DNA of 64,000 nucleotides from Opisthocomus hoazin (GCF_030867145.1 NC_134415.1:8224417-8288416), one strand, 5' to 3'. Positions 13,074 through 24,308 are shown, counted from the stretch's first letter. The notes: generated by a model not told the origin, from the letters alone. Translations and numbers: made by a program.

Positions 13074-13143
13074 CTGGCGTCATCAGCCTGCGGCGGCAGG
13101 GGGCGCCTCCTCCGCTGCCTGCGGGGAGCCCGCCGGCCCGCGG

Positions 13144-13155
13144 CGCGCATGCGCG
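13144..13155. promoter_or_regulatory. NRF1 site upstream of TOMM20
   Basis: CGCGCATGCGCG matches the NRF1 consensus YGCGCAYGCGCR at every position, about 195 bp upstream of the start codon. NRF1 drives many nuclear genes for mitochondrial proteins, so the site fits the gene. Confidence 0.7.
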
Positions 13156-13412
13156 GGCGGGCCCGTTCCCGCTGAGGGGAACACGCAGCGGGCAGAGTAG
13201 GCCTCACGCCGGCCTGGCCTCCCGCCGCCCAAAAAAACCCAGAATAACCCCAAAAAACCCACCCTAGGCAGCGCTCTGCGTCGCCTCACAGCCGCTGCCT
13301 GCAGCTCCACGCAACCCCCCCGAGGCCTGCAGCCCGCCGGGGCTCGTCCTGTCAGCGGGGCACAGGCGGGGGCCTCGTAGGGCCCCCGCGGAGAAGCCAA
13401 AACCCCCAGACC

Positions 13413-13463
13413 CACAGAATGTTAGGGGTTGAAAGGGACCTCTGTGGGTCATCTAGTCGAGAG
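13413..13463 (-). mobile_element. CR1 LINE tail fragment
   Basis: About 50 bp reading cccacagaatgttaggggtt and on through the 'gaaagggacctctgtgggtcatctagtc' region: the extreme 3' end of a CR1 on the minus strand, in the short spacer between RBM34 and the TOMM20 promoter. Confidence 0.8.
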
Positions 13464-13550
13464 CTGCGCCAGTAACCAGGATTTAGGGCAGGAACGCTCG
13501 GGTACACCTCAGCCTTTATAAGAATAATGAACGCTTGCGTACATCCGTTT

Positions 13551-13835
13551 TTAATCACAAGACGGTCTGTTTTTCCCCGCTTTATCTCTAGGAATAGTCT
13601 TTGGTCTTCTTGGTTTCGCGCTCTTCTTGAGCGGGTTTGCTTTGTCGCCGACGAAGGAATCGGCGGAGTCCTTCTGGTTTCTTAACGCGGCATCGGCCCT
13701 GGCCTTCGGAGCACGCCGTGGGCCCGGACTGCTCTGCGGCGCCTTCCACTTCTCCCCGCAGCGCTTCACTCGTATCTTTCTTCCTGTCAGAACGCTCTCA
13801 TTGAGCTTCAGAGCGAGATGCACGGCATCCGTACT
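13551..13835 (-). CDS. RBM34: RBM34 exon 10 (C-terminus and stop)
   Basis: Encodes [20 protein letters not shown] and a Lys/Arg-rich nucleolar-type tail ending NRPSCD, with TAA at 13551-13553. A TATAAA variant polyadenylation hexamer lies at 13515-13520 on the minus strand; no canonical AATAAA was seen before the TOMM20 promoter. Confidence 0.93.
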   Translation of the reverse strand, partial: STDAVHLALKLNESVLTGRKIRVKRCGEKWKAPQSSPGPRRAPKARADAALRNQKDSADSFVGDKANPLKKSAKPRRPKTIPRDKAGKNRPSCD

Positions 13836-16800
13836 CTGCAAGAAGGGACACTCGGCTTAAACGCAGCGTGACGCCCAGCTGATTGCTCCCCAACAAATAG
13901 TTGCCTCTCTAATTTTTCTAAGCGAGATTTTACAACAGTGCTCACGCTGTTCTGCTTACCGAATGACACGCCACCTCTGCTCTGCTCGGGAACGCCCACA
14001 CAGCCCATGCATCGAGGCACAGAGCGGAGACACGCAAAAGACAGAGGCAGAGAGATGGAACTGGGGAAAAAAGGTACTGGGCTGCAGGAGGGAAGTTTAT
14101 TTAGGAAGGTGAGGCTGGGAGACTGCCAGGAGAGAGCAAGCCATACCGAACCCAAAACGGAGAGCCAGTCAGCAAACCAGCTCCAGGAAAGGATTCAACT
14201 CATAGTTAGACATGTAGGAAATGGGAGAACATTGCCCTTATACCAAGGGAACTCCTCTGTCCCTCCTCTAAGTCTTACCCTTAAAGTTCATTTCTTTCGC
14301 CCCAACATTTTACAAATTCTTTGTACACAACCGAAAATCTTTGTATCCAATTCCACAGAACCGGTCTTCCAGTAACATACAGAACAACGCTACCATTTAA
14401 TTTCATACACAAATCCCCAAAAAATGACTAAAAAAGAGAAGAAACTAATTTTAAAAGGCCACAAAGGCCAATCCCAATTCAGATTCAGAAGACCTCCCAG
14501 CGTCCCGCAGCACGCCACCCCTACGTACCTCGAAGAGCACGTAGCCGAAGCCTTTGCCCAAGCCGGTCCTTCTGTCCCTCACAACGCGCACTGCTACCAC
14601 GCCTCCGCAGACAGAGAAGTGTTCCCGCACAGCATTGTCGCTGATGTCTGCAGGCAAGCGCAACGGAACAGATGCCTCTTCAGTCAGACACACGGCTTTA
14701 GAAGCCTGGCCCAAATCCAAGTATTTACCAGTTCAGGTACACAAACATATACATTTAAATATATACATAAATATATACAGGTACACAAATATCAGTGGTC
14801 CAGAAGAACCTCAGCAAGTTAACAATGCAGACTTTACAAAGGCCTATTTACTTTGACAGTTACCGATTCTCTAGCTTTCAGTACAACATAAATCACGCGG
14901 AAGAATGAAGGCAAAGACCGAAATAAATTTTTCAAATAAGTTCATTTATGGTTTGAACGTTATAGAAATTAAGATAGGTGCTACATTTTTGTAGCTCCTT
15001 CTTCTGCCAAAATCTCTTTCTAGGAACTAATGCCGATGATAATGAGCTCGAGCTGGCAGCTCTTGAAGCCTACTGCTTGCTGACCGAGCCGTGAATTTTA
15101 GCTGAATGGGGGAGAAGGGATTGGTAATGGCTGGATGTGTGAGGCTTTCTCAGCCTCGTGCCTATGCGAACAGACAAGTTTCATGTACCCACACAAATAT
15201 ACAGGTTACTCTCTTTTCCATAGGTACGCTTCGTACTAGGATAAATCCCTTTACACAGATATAATCGTATCTCTGCTGGGGCGGTGGAGGGCTGAATTTA
15301 ACCGTACAGGTTTAATTACAGCAACGGGGCTTAGATGTGCTGAGAAAGGTTCGAGCTGCTGCACTCGTTTCCAGAGCACTGCGAACGTCCAAACTTTTTT
15401 TCTGCAGGACGCAGAGAGGAACCTGCAGTACCGACACACGCTCTGCACAACGGGCACCAGTAATGTCACCACAGTAAGATTTGTCACCTACCCAGCTTTT
15501 CAGACAGGCCAAGTACAGGCTGAAGTCGAAAGCCCGTCTGTTTCGGCATGACTGCCAGCAGTACCGACGTGACGCTGGCTCGGCGCCAGGCCACAGGCAC
15601 AGGGCACGCCTTCATCCCCTGTATCTACACAGCCCCGCCAGCGACGCTCACCCCCAGCACCCCGACTCCACTAATACCCTCGTACGGGCCGCACCTGATG
15701 GCAATCCCTTCATCCACTCTCCAGCCTACGCAGAAGCAGCTGAATATTCGTCAAGCCCCTCCACACGGGTAACTGTGGCTCCCAGACAGCACGACAGGGA
15801 GCAGCCGTCACTGTCACCACTTGCAAGTAGTTCACAAACGGGTACCAGTACAGGCTCAGCAGTTCACAAAGCTACACCCTATGCAGTTCAGTTGCATTTG
15901 TTTAAAAAATGTCAAGCGACAACAAGAACTGAAAGTGCTTGTAGTTCTAGCTACAATAAAGAAAACAATTAACCTGCAGAACTTGTCGGAAACTTACAAC
16001 CCCTTTGGGTGCTTCAGTTTAAAGAAAAAGTTTTTTAAAAATTAATTCCAGCAAAAGATACTTAGCTACCTAAACACGCTATCCTAAATATCAATAAATA
16101 AAAAACCCTCATGTCAACTATTCCATAAATGTTAAGCAACCATGCATCACAATCTATTTTAGACTTACCATATGAGAGATTTCCCAAGAATACAGATCGT
16201 TTGTTGTCATGCTAAAGAAAACAAGACACACAAGACAGTACGTTATTATAGCATAAAAAAAACCCAAAACAAAACAGAAAAGGGGTTTTCTAGTCACTCA
16301 TTTTACTTACCAAACTGCTTCTTGATGCAATGTCAACTCTGATGTGAAATCCACTAGAGATTTCTGTTCCATTTCTTTTGCAGCCAAAAGCAGAAAATTT
16401 TAAAAATGAAATGAGTAAGCGTTACTTGATCTACGATGCCATGGCACAGCATTATTCCAAAAGCAACTTTAAGTTTGAAAAAAACATTTTATTCTGATTC
16501 AAGCAAAAGGGAGGAGGCAGTTCAACAGGGAATGAGCAACAAAACCCAGACTTACTCGTTCAAAGCCTTAATGGCGTCGCATTCTTCCTTAAATACAACA
16601 TAAGCATTAACGAACTTCGCATTAGGGTGCACCTTATGCCTGGAACATGAAAAAGACGCGCATTGTTTCAGTAATTCAGACAGCGTGCAGCGCGTGAGCC
16701 CTTCCTGTTAAACGTATTTGTGCTTCCTCTGGCTGCGTGCGCAGTAACAAGTTCATTTTTGTTACAGGTCAAGCTAGCCCCTTGCGCTCAAGGGAGTCTC

Positions 16801-19800
16801 ACTGCACATCTTGCACAGCCTGGATATGCACCCTGCTCAGGCTTCCTCAGCTCATAAATACATCCAAAGGAATTAGAGACTATTAGCATCTTCCTCCCTC
16901 CTAAAATGTAAGAAAAACAACCTAAGATAACGAATTACTAGTACACCAGGCACATAACTCTTTTTCAATTTTCAAGAGAACTTGCATACACACAAAGGTG
17001 ATTACAGAAGTCAAAGAAACACAAAATTAAGAAACGAATATAGTCACACATGTAACAACCAACACTTAAAAATTACGTTTGCCTTGAAAAATAAAGGATG
17101 AAATTCACAAGAGGAACCTACTTTATTGCTGCTAACTTCTTGGACGAAGTATCTTCTGCCGGAACCTTTAAGATACAAAGAGCTTTGGTTAAGTGGGCCT
17201 AGTGCCAATTTACCTCAAATATTTGCTCTTGAAGACAAAGAGGAATTCAAACAGGTACCATTCCCACCCACAGCCATGTAGCCAGTACAGTGAGCAGATG
17301 AGGGAAGCGGCTGTTCCTAGAGATGATCTAGAAATGCCTGAGAATTAGACAGCTTGCTTTGCTTCATCCACTGCGTTTCTTGAGTTCCAGGACTGCTATC
17401 TTCAACTTACAGAGCACAGTGATTTACAATCAATGTGTCTTTGCTACTATGATTCAAAACCAGGTAATACCTTAGCTAAACGAGCAACAATAAAGGCATT
17501 TTTCTTGCGGAGAAAACGCAGCTCTGATACTATCAACTGCTGCTACAGGAAGAGTAAAATGAGACGAAAGGAAAGATGCATCTGCAGTGAAATCTCCAAG
17601 GCTCCTTCTAATGGCAAAAACCACACACCCACAGCCACTTCTGAACTACTGAATATACAAAGCCCTATGAATACCACCCTTTAAGACCAAAAAATACTGC
17701 TGTTGTATAACATGAGAGGAAGTAACGTACCAAGGACCGGAACCGAATGGATTTTATTGGTCCATACTCTTTAAAAAGAGATTTCAGTGCCTAAACAAAA
17801 GATATTACAAATATTCAACACATTTTTGCATCCCAGTAATGAGAATTATTGTTGAGTATTTATTAGTAAGATTCTGTTTTTTCACATTTTTTTCATTTTC
17901 CTTATACAAGGTCTGTTAAAGGGCTACTAAAAATACACAAGTAATTTGTAACTGTTTCTGTCCTTCTTGTGGCCGCTTCTCATGCTACAAATTGCCCAAA
18001 CTGAATTTTTACCCCTTACTATGGAAAGAAGCGTAAGTTTAGCATATTTTATGCAACCATCTGAAGTATTATTTGCATTCAAAATTAGAGGCGGACTGAC
18101 TTTGTAATTGTGGTTCTCATTGATTAAATCATTTTTCATTGAAAAAGAAACCAACCAGTTCTACTGCACAGCGAGCAACGGCATCCACTGCTGTAAAGAG
18201 CCCAACTCCAGTAAAACCAAAGAGGCTGCCTCTGACGGTTTCTGATAACGAGCATTATTTCCTACCCTCCCAAAAAGTAATTTTAGTCACAAATACGTGC
18301 GACTTCTCAGCTGGAAGCATCCCCATCTTTTCATTCCTTTAGTTGATGGAACCCACTCACATACCTGAATGGTGCAGCTGACCGGCAGGTTTCCAACAAA
18401 CACCGTTCTCCTGTTCACCGTTTCGTCATCCACCCTCTTCTCCTTTTGCCTTTTTACAGTAGTGCCAGTATCTGAATCAACAACGCTTTTGGTGATGGCA
18501 TGAGACCCCCTTTTTTTTTTATTTCCTTTGTTTTGAATCAGTTTTTGCTCCTCCTCTTCATCTGCCCGCTCCAAAGCGCTCTCTCTTACCACAAAAAGAC
18601 AAGCAAATTATGGGAAAAAACCACAGTTTCTGAGGTCAGAGAACCAAAGCCTCCAAGATAAACTTCCAACTTATATTTTAAATTATGATGTTCAACGTAA
18701 AATTTCAAACTTGATATCACTTATTACGCATTAAACATATCTGCCTATTCTGTAACATGGAAAACTATTTGCTGTCCTCAGGACACCACATTTACTATTG
18801 AGTAGGAGTAATACAGAAAGAATTCAGAATAATTTGATATCCTCTAAAATTGAAGGGGGCGGGAAATCATCTTTGCGTGCTAGAACTAGGCATCACCCCA
18901 TGCCACAGAGAACAACTCCCCCAGTGCTACAGCCTGCGACCCGCCGGCTCGCCAACCCACTGGGCACCTGCGCTTCACGGACCCGCGGCTTCAAGAGGTT
19001 GGACGTATCGACTGCTTCCTGGGGCAAACTACGGAAAATTTTTGCAATCCTCTTAAAAAGCAATATTGCATTCAGTTTTGGGCCCCTCACTACAAGAAGG
19101 ACATTGAGGGGCCGGAGCGTGTCCAGAGAAGGGCAGCGAGGCTGGGGAGGGGTCTGGAGAACAAGTCTGGTGAGGAGCGGCTGAGGGAACTGGGGCTGTT
19201 CAGTCTGGAGAAGGGGAGGCTGAGGGGGGACCTTATTGCTCTCTACAGCTCCCTGAAAGGAGGGTGTGGTGAGGTGGGGGTTGGTCTCTTCTCCCAGGTA
19301 AATAGCGACAGGAGGAGAGGTAATGGCCTCAAGGTGTGTCAGGGGAGGTTTAGATGGGACATTAGGAAAAATGTCTTTACTGAAAGAGTGGTCAGCCATT
19401 GGACCAGGCTGCCCAGGGCAGTGGTGGAGTCCCCATCCCTGGAGGGGTTCAAAAACCGTGCGGGTGGCACTTTGGGACATGGTTTAGCACGCATGGGGGT
19501 GTTGGGTGGATGGTTGGACTTGATGGTCTTAGAGGTCTTTTCCAACCTTAGTGATGATTTTGTCATTCTTAAACACAAGGTTCAATGTGAACAGTAGCAC
19601 AGCACTTCTCTGTTTTCCCAAACTCGTGACGCTGTGACTGATCTAGATGCAGGGGTTTTTAATCTTACCTTAAACAGGTACCCACCTGTTCACCAGTCCT
19701 TTCTCTGCTTTTGAAAGCTCCGTCTTTCTGGCCTTCTTTGCTTTTACAGGCGGCTCTCGCGTGACAGATGCGCTCTGCTCTTCTGACGCTTTCTGCACTT

Positions 19801-20286
19801 CTTCTGTGCGCTTTCTTTTCTTATTTTCCTTTAAAAACAAAAACAAAACTCGGAACACAACGTCCCACAAACGCCCTACGGTTATTTTCTCTATTGCAAT
19901 TCGCTCGCCGAAGGCCCCAGCCGCCAGAATCCCGCCCGCCCGTGTCCCGTCCCGGTGCCACCCCCAGCCCCGGCGGCTCAGCCACGCCGGGGACAGCCCC
20001 CAGCCCCGAGCCGCCCGCGGCCGCGACCGGGCCCCTCAGGCACGGACCGCAGGCGGGAGGGAGGGAGGGAGGGAGGGAGGGAGGCCGGGCGCGGCGCCGC
20101 ACTCACCCCCGCCACGGCCACCAGCAGCGGCGGGGCGGCGGCGCTGAAGAGGCGGGCGAGCGGCGCGGCGGGCGGCCCGCCCGGGCAGAGGCTCTCCGCC
20201 ACCTGCCCCACCGCGTAGCCCTCCGCCGCGCAGCCTCCCGCCGCCACCGGGCCCCGCCGCCCCGCGCCCCGCCGCCCGGGCCTCAT
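13551..20286 (-). CDS. RBM34: RBM34, RNA-binding motif protein 34 (ten exons, intact; copy 1)
   Basis: Nucleolar two-RRM protein related to yeast Nop12, linked to ribosome biogenesis. Exons: 20107-20286, 19686-19828, 18365-18584, 17731-17790, 17122-17165, 16556-16639, 16311-16374, 16169-16211, 14529-14647, 13551-13835. Every junction is GT-AG and in phase, and the sum is 413 aa (human about 430). The N-terminus is Ala/Gly-rich, then basic (KKRKR). RRM1 has RNP2 VFVGNL near residue 169 and RNP1-like NAYVVFKE near 227. RRM2 has VFLGNL near 272 and [10 protein letters not shown] at 310-319. The tail is Lys/Arg-rich. Exons 1-8 are duplicated at 44758-48361, there without exon 4; exons 9 and 10 occur only here, so this is the only complete RBM34 in the window. 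Confidence 0.94.
14529..14647 (-). CDS. RBM34: RBM34 exon 9, rest of RRM2
   Basis: From [15 protein letters not shown] to [10 protein letters not shown] (RNP1 of RRM2); donor gtacgt. It lies left of the duplication breakpoint, so it has no second copy in the window. Confidence 0.94.
14648..16168 (-). other. RBM34: RBM34 intron 8, carrying the left duplication breakpoint
   Basis: The left edge of the duplicated unit, at about 14957, lies in this intron. Apart from an exon-like plus-strand stretch (15025-15093) and moderately GC-rich DNA at 15300-15850, nothing is recognised. The 163-codon plus-strand frame at 15481-15972 resembles no known protein. Confidence 0.6.
16169..16211 (-). CDS. RBM34: RBM34 exon 8 (copy 1), start of RRM2
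   Basis: A 43-nt exon, [14 protein letters not shown] plus one base, carrying RNP2 of RRM2. It is the last RBM34 exon included in the duplicated unit. Confidence 0.92.
16311..16374 (-). CDS. RBM34: RBM34 exon 7 (copy 1)
   Basis: Encodes [20 protein letters not shown] and a Leu, the end of RRM1. The acceptor aaaag is weak but gives the right phase; the donor is gtaagt. Confidence 0.88.
16556..16639 (-). CDS. RBM34: RBM34 exon 6 (copy 1)
   Basis: Encodes [20 protein letters not shown] and on to AIKALN, with the RNP1-like strand of RRM1. The donor is gtaagt. Confidence 0.92.
17122..17165 (-). CDS. RBM34: RBM34 exon 5 (copy 1)
   Basis: A 44-nt exon encoding [14 protein letters not shown] plus two bases. 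Human has [15 protein letters not shown] at this place. The donor is gtaggt. Confidence 0.9.
17731..17790 (-). CDS. RBM34: RBM34 exon 4 (copy 1)
   Basis: Twenty codons, [20 protein letters not shown], the first helix and second strand of RRM1. The exon is in-frame (60 nt). It is absent from the duplicate because of a 612-bp deletion there. Confidence 0.92.
18365..18584 (-). CDS. RBM34: RBM34 exon 3 (copy 1), start of RRM1
   Basis: From [14 protein letters not shown] through a KKKRG tract to [16 protein letters not shown], which includes the RNP2 motif of RRM1. Acceptor gtaag, donor gtatgt. Confidence 0.92.
19063..19568 (+). mobile_element. CR1 LINE 3' part in RBM34 intron 2 (unit 1)
   Basis: Reads gttttgggcccctcactaca, then the 'ggagcgtgtccagagaagggcagcgaggctggg' region and ends at tccaaccttagtgatgattttgtcatt, the CR1 3' end on the plus strand. 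It is antisense to RBM34. The origin of the preceding 160 bp is unclear. Confidence 0.9.
19686..19828 (-). CDS. RBM34: RBM34 exon 2 (copy 1)
   Basis: Basic linker [10 protein letters not shown]... to AEKGLVN; acceptor tttaaag, donor gtgggt. It has an intact frame here, unlike the copy at 47961-48102. Confidence 0.9.
20107..20286 (-). CDS. RBM34: RBM34 exon 1 (copy 1)
   Basis: Sixty codons from [10 protein letters not shown] to LVAVAG, GC-rich, with the donor gtgagt. The segment [10 protein letters not shown] aligns with human YRLGQVASSL, which supports this start and frame. Confidence 0.9.
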
Positions 20287-20319
20287 GGCAGCCTGAGGGG
20301 AGCGGGCGCGCGGCGCGTC

Positions 20320-20327
20320 ACTTCCGG
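20320..20327 (-). promoter_or_regulatory. ETS site upstream of RBM34 (unit 1)
   Basis: acttccgg on the plus strand is CCGGAAGT on the minus strand, a full ETS/GABP core 34 bp upstream of the ATG. It is retained at 48395-48402 in unit 2. Confidence 0.6.
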
Positions 20328-20458
20328 CGCGCCCGAGCAGCGGCGATGGCGGCCGCCCGGCCTGTGCTGGGGGGAATGGCGTGGTGCGGGGCTTCGTGTG
20401 TTCCCCGGGGCCGCGGCTCCGCTCCGTCCTGCCGGGCTGCTCCTGCCCGAAACGACTT

Positions 20459-20612
20459 CAGGCTGCACCCTAGGATCCCATTGGCCTTCTTGGCAGCCAG
20501 GGCACACTGCTGGCTCATGGTCAACCTGTCATCCACCAGCACACCCAGGTCCCTCTCCTGTACTGGTCCATTGTGCTGTTCCTCCCCAGGTGCAGGACCC
20601 TGCCCTTGCCCT
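20459..20612 (-). mobile_element. CR1 LINE internal fragment (unit 1)
   Basis: A 150-bp piece matching the CR1 reverse transcriptase region 'cccattggccttcttggcagccagggcacactgctggctcatgg', as also seen inside the longer CR1 at 22258-23315. It sits just upstream of the RBM34 promoter. Confidence 0.85.
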
Positions 20613-22257
20613 CGTCACGCAGGGCCCGCAGGCAGAAGGCATCCTTGTGAAGCAACTCACCTTGAGACAAACCCAGAAAGGGATCGGAAAACGCAAAGAG
20701 CACCCACAACGGAATGGTTTCTGCCACTTGTTGGTCTGAAATAGATTTGGTGCTCGTGACTGGGCTGGAGGAAGAGGACAGAGCCACAGGCAGTTGAGCA
20801 GCCATTGCCTGAGCAGCCTTACAAAGCTACCGGAGCACCGGAGATCAGCCCAAAGCATCACTGGGGCAGCCCGTTTCCTTCTGGATTGCTTCCTCTGTCC
20901 CCGGGATCCGCAGCAGTCTCTTAAAGCACATCAGGGTTTTCCTGATGAAAAGCCCCGGACGCCGGGCCCTTCCCGGGGCTGCAGCCCAGGGGCAGCAGGA
21001 GCGGGAAGCAGCCCTACCTCGGCCCCCAGCTTCGCTCTGTAGCCAGCGGAGGTACGAGCTGTGGCTCAGCGTGCTGCTGCAGCTACAGGACCCAGCTAGA
21101 AGAGACCCTTCCTTAGGTTAATTCCCAAACAGAGCATTTTCCAACCCAGGACACAGTGCAGCTGATGCATGAAGAAGTCTGATCTGTTACCAGCTCTCTG
21201 AAATTAGGCAGCTAATTGGGATTTCCTTTTAGACCTGCCTGTCCGGAATGTAATTTTAAATGCTAGATGATGTGGTAATAATTAGAAAGGCGTAGAAGAT
21301 TGCCAGGCACTTAAAGGCTCAAGCAAATCCGAACCGCTCTTCTGTTGGAACATTTTATGCAGTTTTTGAATTGCCAGCATTAGCAGTTTTGTTGGCAGCA
21401 ACGTCCAACTGAAGGCAAAACACGTAATCCAGCTACGGGTAAAGGTAAAGCGTGAGCCTTGACGCATGCACCAGGCGTCCCCCGGCTGCCTTCCGGCTGC
21501 CAGGAGAGGTAGGGACCCTCCTCGCTGGGGTCAGCCCAGGAGAACACATCAACACTCCTTGTACTGGCCTTCACGATCCACCTTCACACAACAGAGCAGT
21601 TTTGTGGGTGACAGCTGGGGCAGAACAGGCCGAGCCATCACAATACATCAACATCGCATTGCACAAGCGTTCAGCTGGCTGATTTCAGGGACTCGTAACG
21701 GCCAGACAAAAGGCATGGAGCCTCGGGGAACTCTGCCAGAGAGTGAGTTTGAGCCCTGTGGCGACAGGAAAATTTCACGGCATGATGGAAACTACACAGT
21801 GACAAGTACGTACAAGCATCGGTGGAGGCTGTACGTAAAGGCAGCCGGGAGCAGCACGGCCAGCCTTCAAGCCCGGCGTGCTTTCTCTCAGCATGAGCTG
21901 ACAGTCTGCACTCTCAGCTATTCTCAACGTGAGACACACAAAACCCATTCCGTCACTCAGCTGAGGTGCAAAGGGTGAAGGACGGGGACCTGGTCTCACT
22001 TCGCCTCTCAGGTCGTGGTCCGAGCAGGCACGCCGCAGTACGGGCGTAGCCCAGCAGCCCCTGCTAGTGGAAAGGTTCCTCAGCTGTAAGCAGGGTGTGC
22101 AGGCCAAGCAGGGCATACACGCGCCTTTCAAGCTGCGTTACAACACGTAACCTGAAGAGCAGCTCGGATTTGACCCACTGGAACGCGGGATAAAATTGCC
22201 TGGCTAACAGATGGTCACAGGTGCCTCCCTGTGTAACCATTAGGACACCTGGAGAGC

Positions 22258-23315
22258 ACCACAGAATCACAGAGTGGTTGGGGTTGGAAGGGACCTCTGT
22301 GGGTAACCCAGTCCAACCCCCCTGCCAAAGCAGGGTCACCCAGAGCAGGCTGCACAGGACCGCGTCCAGGTGGCTCTTGAATATCTCCAGAGAAGGAGAC
22401 CACAGCCTCCCTGGGCAGCCTGTTCCAGGGCTCCATCACCCTCAGAGGGAAGAAGTTCTTCCTCATGTTCAGCTGGAACTTCCTCTGCTTCAGTTTGTGC
22501 CCGTTGCCCCTTGTGCTGTCGCTGGGCACCACTGAAAAGAGTTTGGCCCCATCCTCCTGACACCCACCCTTCAGATATTTGTAAGCGTTTATAAGGTCCC
22601 CTCTCAGCCTTCTCTAGGCTGAACAAGCCCAGCTCCCTCAGCCTCTCCTCATAGGAGAGATGCTCCAGCCCCCTCATCATCCTTGTAGCCCTCCGCTGGA
22701 CTCTCTCCAGTAGCTCCTCATCTTTCTTGACCTGGGGAGCCCAGAACTGGACACAGGACTCCAGATGGGGCCTCACTAGGGCAGAGTAGAGGGGAAGGAG
22801 AATCTCCCTCGCCCTGCTGCCCACACTCCTCCTAATGCATCCCAGGATCCCATTGGCCTTCTTGGCAGCCAGGGCACACTACTGGCTCATGGTTAACCTG
22901 TCGCCCACCAGGACACCCAGGTCCCTCTCCACAGAGCTGCTCTCCAGCAGGTCAGCCCCAAGCCTGTACTGGTGCATGGGCTTGTTCCTCCCCAGGTGCA
23001 GGACCCTGCACTTGCCCTTGTTGAACCTCATCAGGTTCCTCTCTGCCCAACTCTCCAGCCTGTCCAGGTCTCGCTGAATGGCAGCACAGCCTTCTGGTGT
23101 ATCCACCACTCCTCCCAGTTTGGTGTCATCAGCAAACTTGCTGAGGGTACATTCTAACTCTTCATCCAGGTCGTTGATGTAGAAGTTGAAACAAGACTGG
23201 GCCCAGTACTGACCCCAGGGGGACACCACTAGTTACCGGCTTCCAACTAGACTCAGCGCCGCTGATGACAGCCCTCTGAGCTCTGCCATTTAGCCAGCTC
23301 TCAATCCACCATGTA
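22258..23315 (-). mobile_element. CR1 LINE with partial reverse transcriptase (unit 1)
   Basis: About 1.06 kb of 5'-truncated CR1. On the minus strand it encodes a late reverse transcriptase region with the catalytic FADDTKLGG motif, then LRFNKGK-type and [13 protein letters not shown] segments. The frame is interrupted: a TAG replaces a Gln codon in [14 protein letters not shown], and the 3' part is shifted. Dead LINE. Confidence 0.93.
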
Positions 23316-24308
23316 CAGACACACTTCACAGAAGAGGTGCAATAAAACCCACACAGAACAGATCTTTGACTAGTCATTAAACTGCAGGAGAAGTACAACA
23401 AAAATTAAAAAACGTCTGTATTAACAGCGAAAGTCCTATGTATGCAAAAACTCAGCTTGGGAGTGAGGAGGTGACTGATGACCCCGGTGTCAAACAACTG
23501 AACAAACAAATCCTCTCACTGAACACGAGAGTCAACAATTGTCACATCAAAGCAAAAACGCTGGCACTAAAACTGGGAGCTGATCAAGAACCAGTAGCAA
23601 GTGGAGGGCTGAATTTGCTCTTGCTTGCCCAGATGTATCTCCCAGTTAAATCCGTACCAGTTACGCCTACTGAGGCTGAAAGGCAGAACCAAACTATTGC
23701 AACTCTGATTCTGCTGAACTTCAACACATGTAAATATCCTTTGAGTGGCCCCACTGGAATTATTAAAATTTCTCCTGTCAGTCTCAGATCAGTGGTAATT
23801 AACAACTCAAGTCAATGTTTCCAAAGCTTAGCATCGTTTGCTAGTTACCAGTCTTGTCCGTGGTCTATCATTTTGCAGGTATAGGAGTGTTTTAGTCAAC
23901 TGAACTACAGCCAGACATGATGTAAACAGGTAACACTGAAAGTTTTATTCCATCTCACTTCCGCTGAGTCTGAACTTGAGGCAGTCGGTATTAGAAGTCA
24001 GCAAGTATCTTCGGGAGCTTGCTTTTGCATTTTCAAACTATCTGAATTAACGCGAATCAAAATTCATCTCCTTTTTCTCAACCGGCGCCGCCTTAAAGAT
24101 CTCAACTGGCCAACTTTTCCCCTTCTGCTGAAAAAGAGGATGAATTAGAGTTAATCACCAAGAGGAAAATCAGGCCAGCGTACCTGCTCTAGCTCATCTT
24201 TATATGCCTACTGCACCGTACCAAAGAGCGTTTGCTAAACTGATTCTGCAGCTTGACGTCATTTTAATGAACACGCTATGGTTGCTTAATTAAACTGTTA
24301 GAAACAAA

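Larger units (their letters stand above)
12450..13400. promoter_or_regulatory. TOMM20: CpG island promoter of TOMM20
   Basis: A dense CpG, GC-rich block covering TOMM20 exon 1 and its upstream flank. It contains GC boxes (gggcgggcggg), an ETS core, a CRE-like gcgtcatc at about 13077 and a perfect NRF1 palindrome. No TATA box is evident, which fits a housekeeping gene. The RBM34 3' end lies only about 150 bp beyond its right edge, so the two genes are tightly packed. Confidence 0.8.
19900..20470. promoter_or_regulatory. RBM34: CpG island promoter of RBM34 (unit 1)
   Basis: CpG-dense block around RBM34 exon 1. It includes a (GGGA)n run at 20053-20083 within intron 1 and an ETS core upstream of the start. 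No TATA box was seen. Confidence 0.75.

Noticed and set aside
12282-13200. Long open frames on both strands in the TOMM20 CpG island (up to 258 codons)
   Set aside because: They overlap exon 1 in its own and other frames, run through the donor into intron 1 and reflect high GC content; splicing gives a complete TOMM20 without them.
15481-15972. 163-codon plus-strand frame in RBM34 intron 8, repeated at 44070-44561
   Set aside because: Ser/Thr/Pro/His-rich composition typical of chance frames in GC-rich DNA; no known domain.
19768-20739. 323-codon plus-strand frame over the RBM34 promoter (and the longer counterpart at 47549-48814)
   Set aside because: It is antisense to RBM34 exons 1-2, very Pro/Arg/Ala-rich, crosses a CR1 fragment and has no recognisable domain; GC-rich shadow.
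23438-23884. 148-codon plus-strand frame between CR1 and the ARID4B 3'UTR, repeated at 51515-51961
   Set aside because: No homology recognised and no splice or promoter context; conservation between the units is not evidence of coding.
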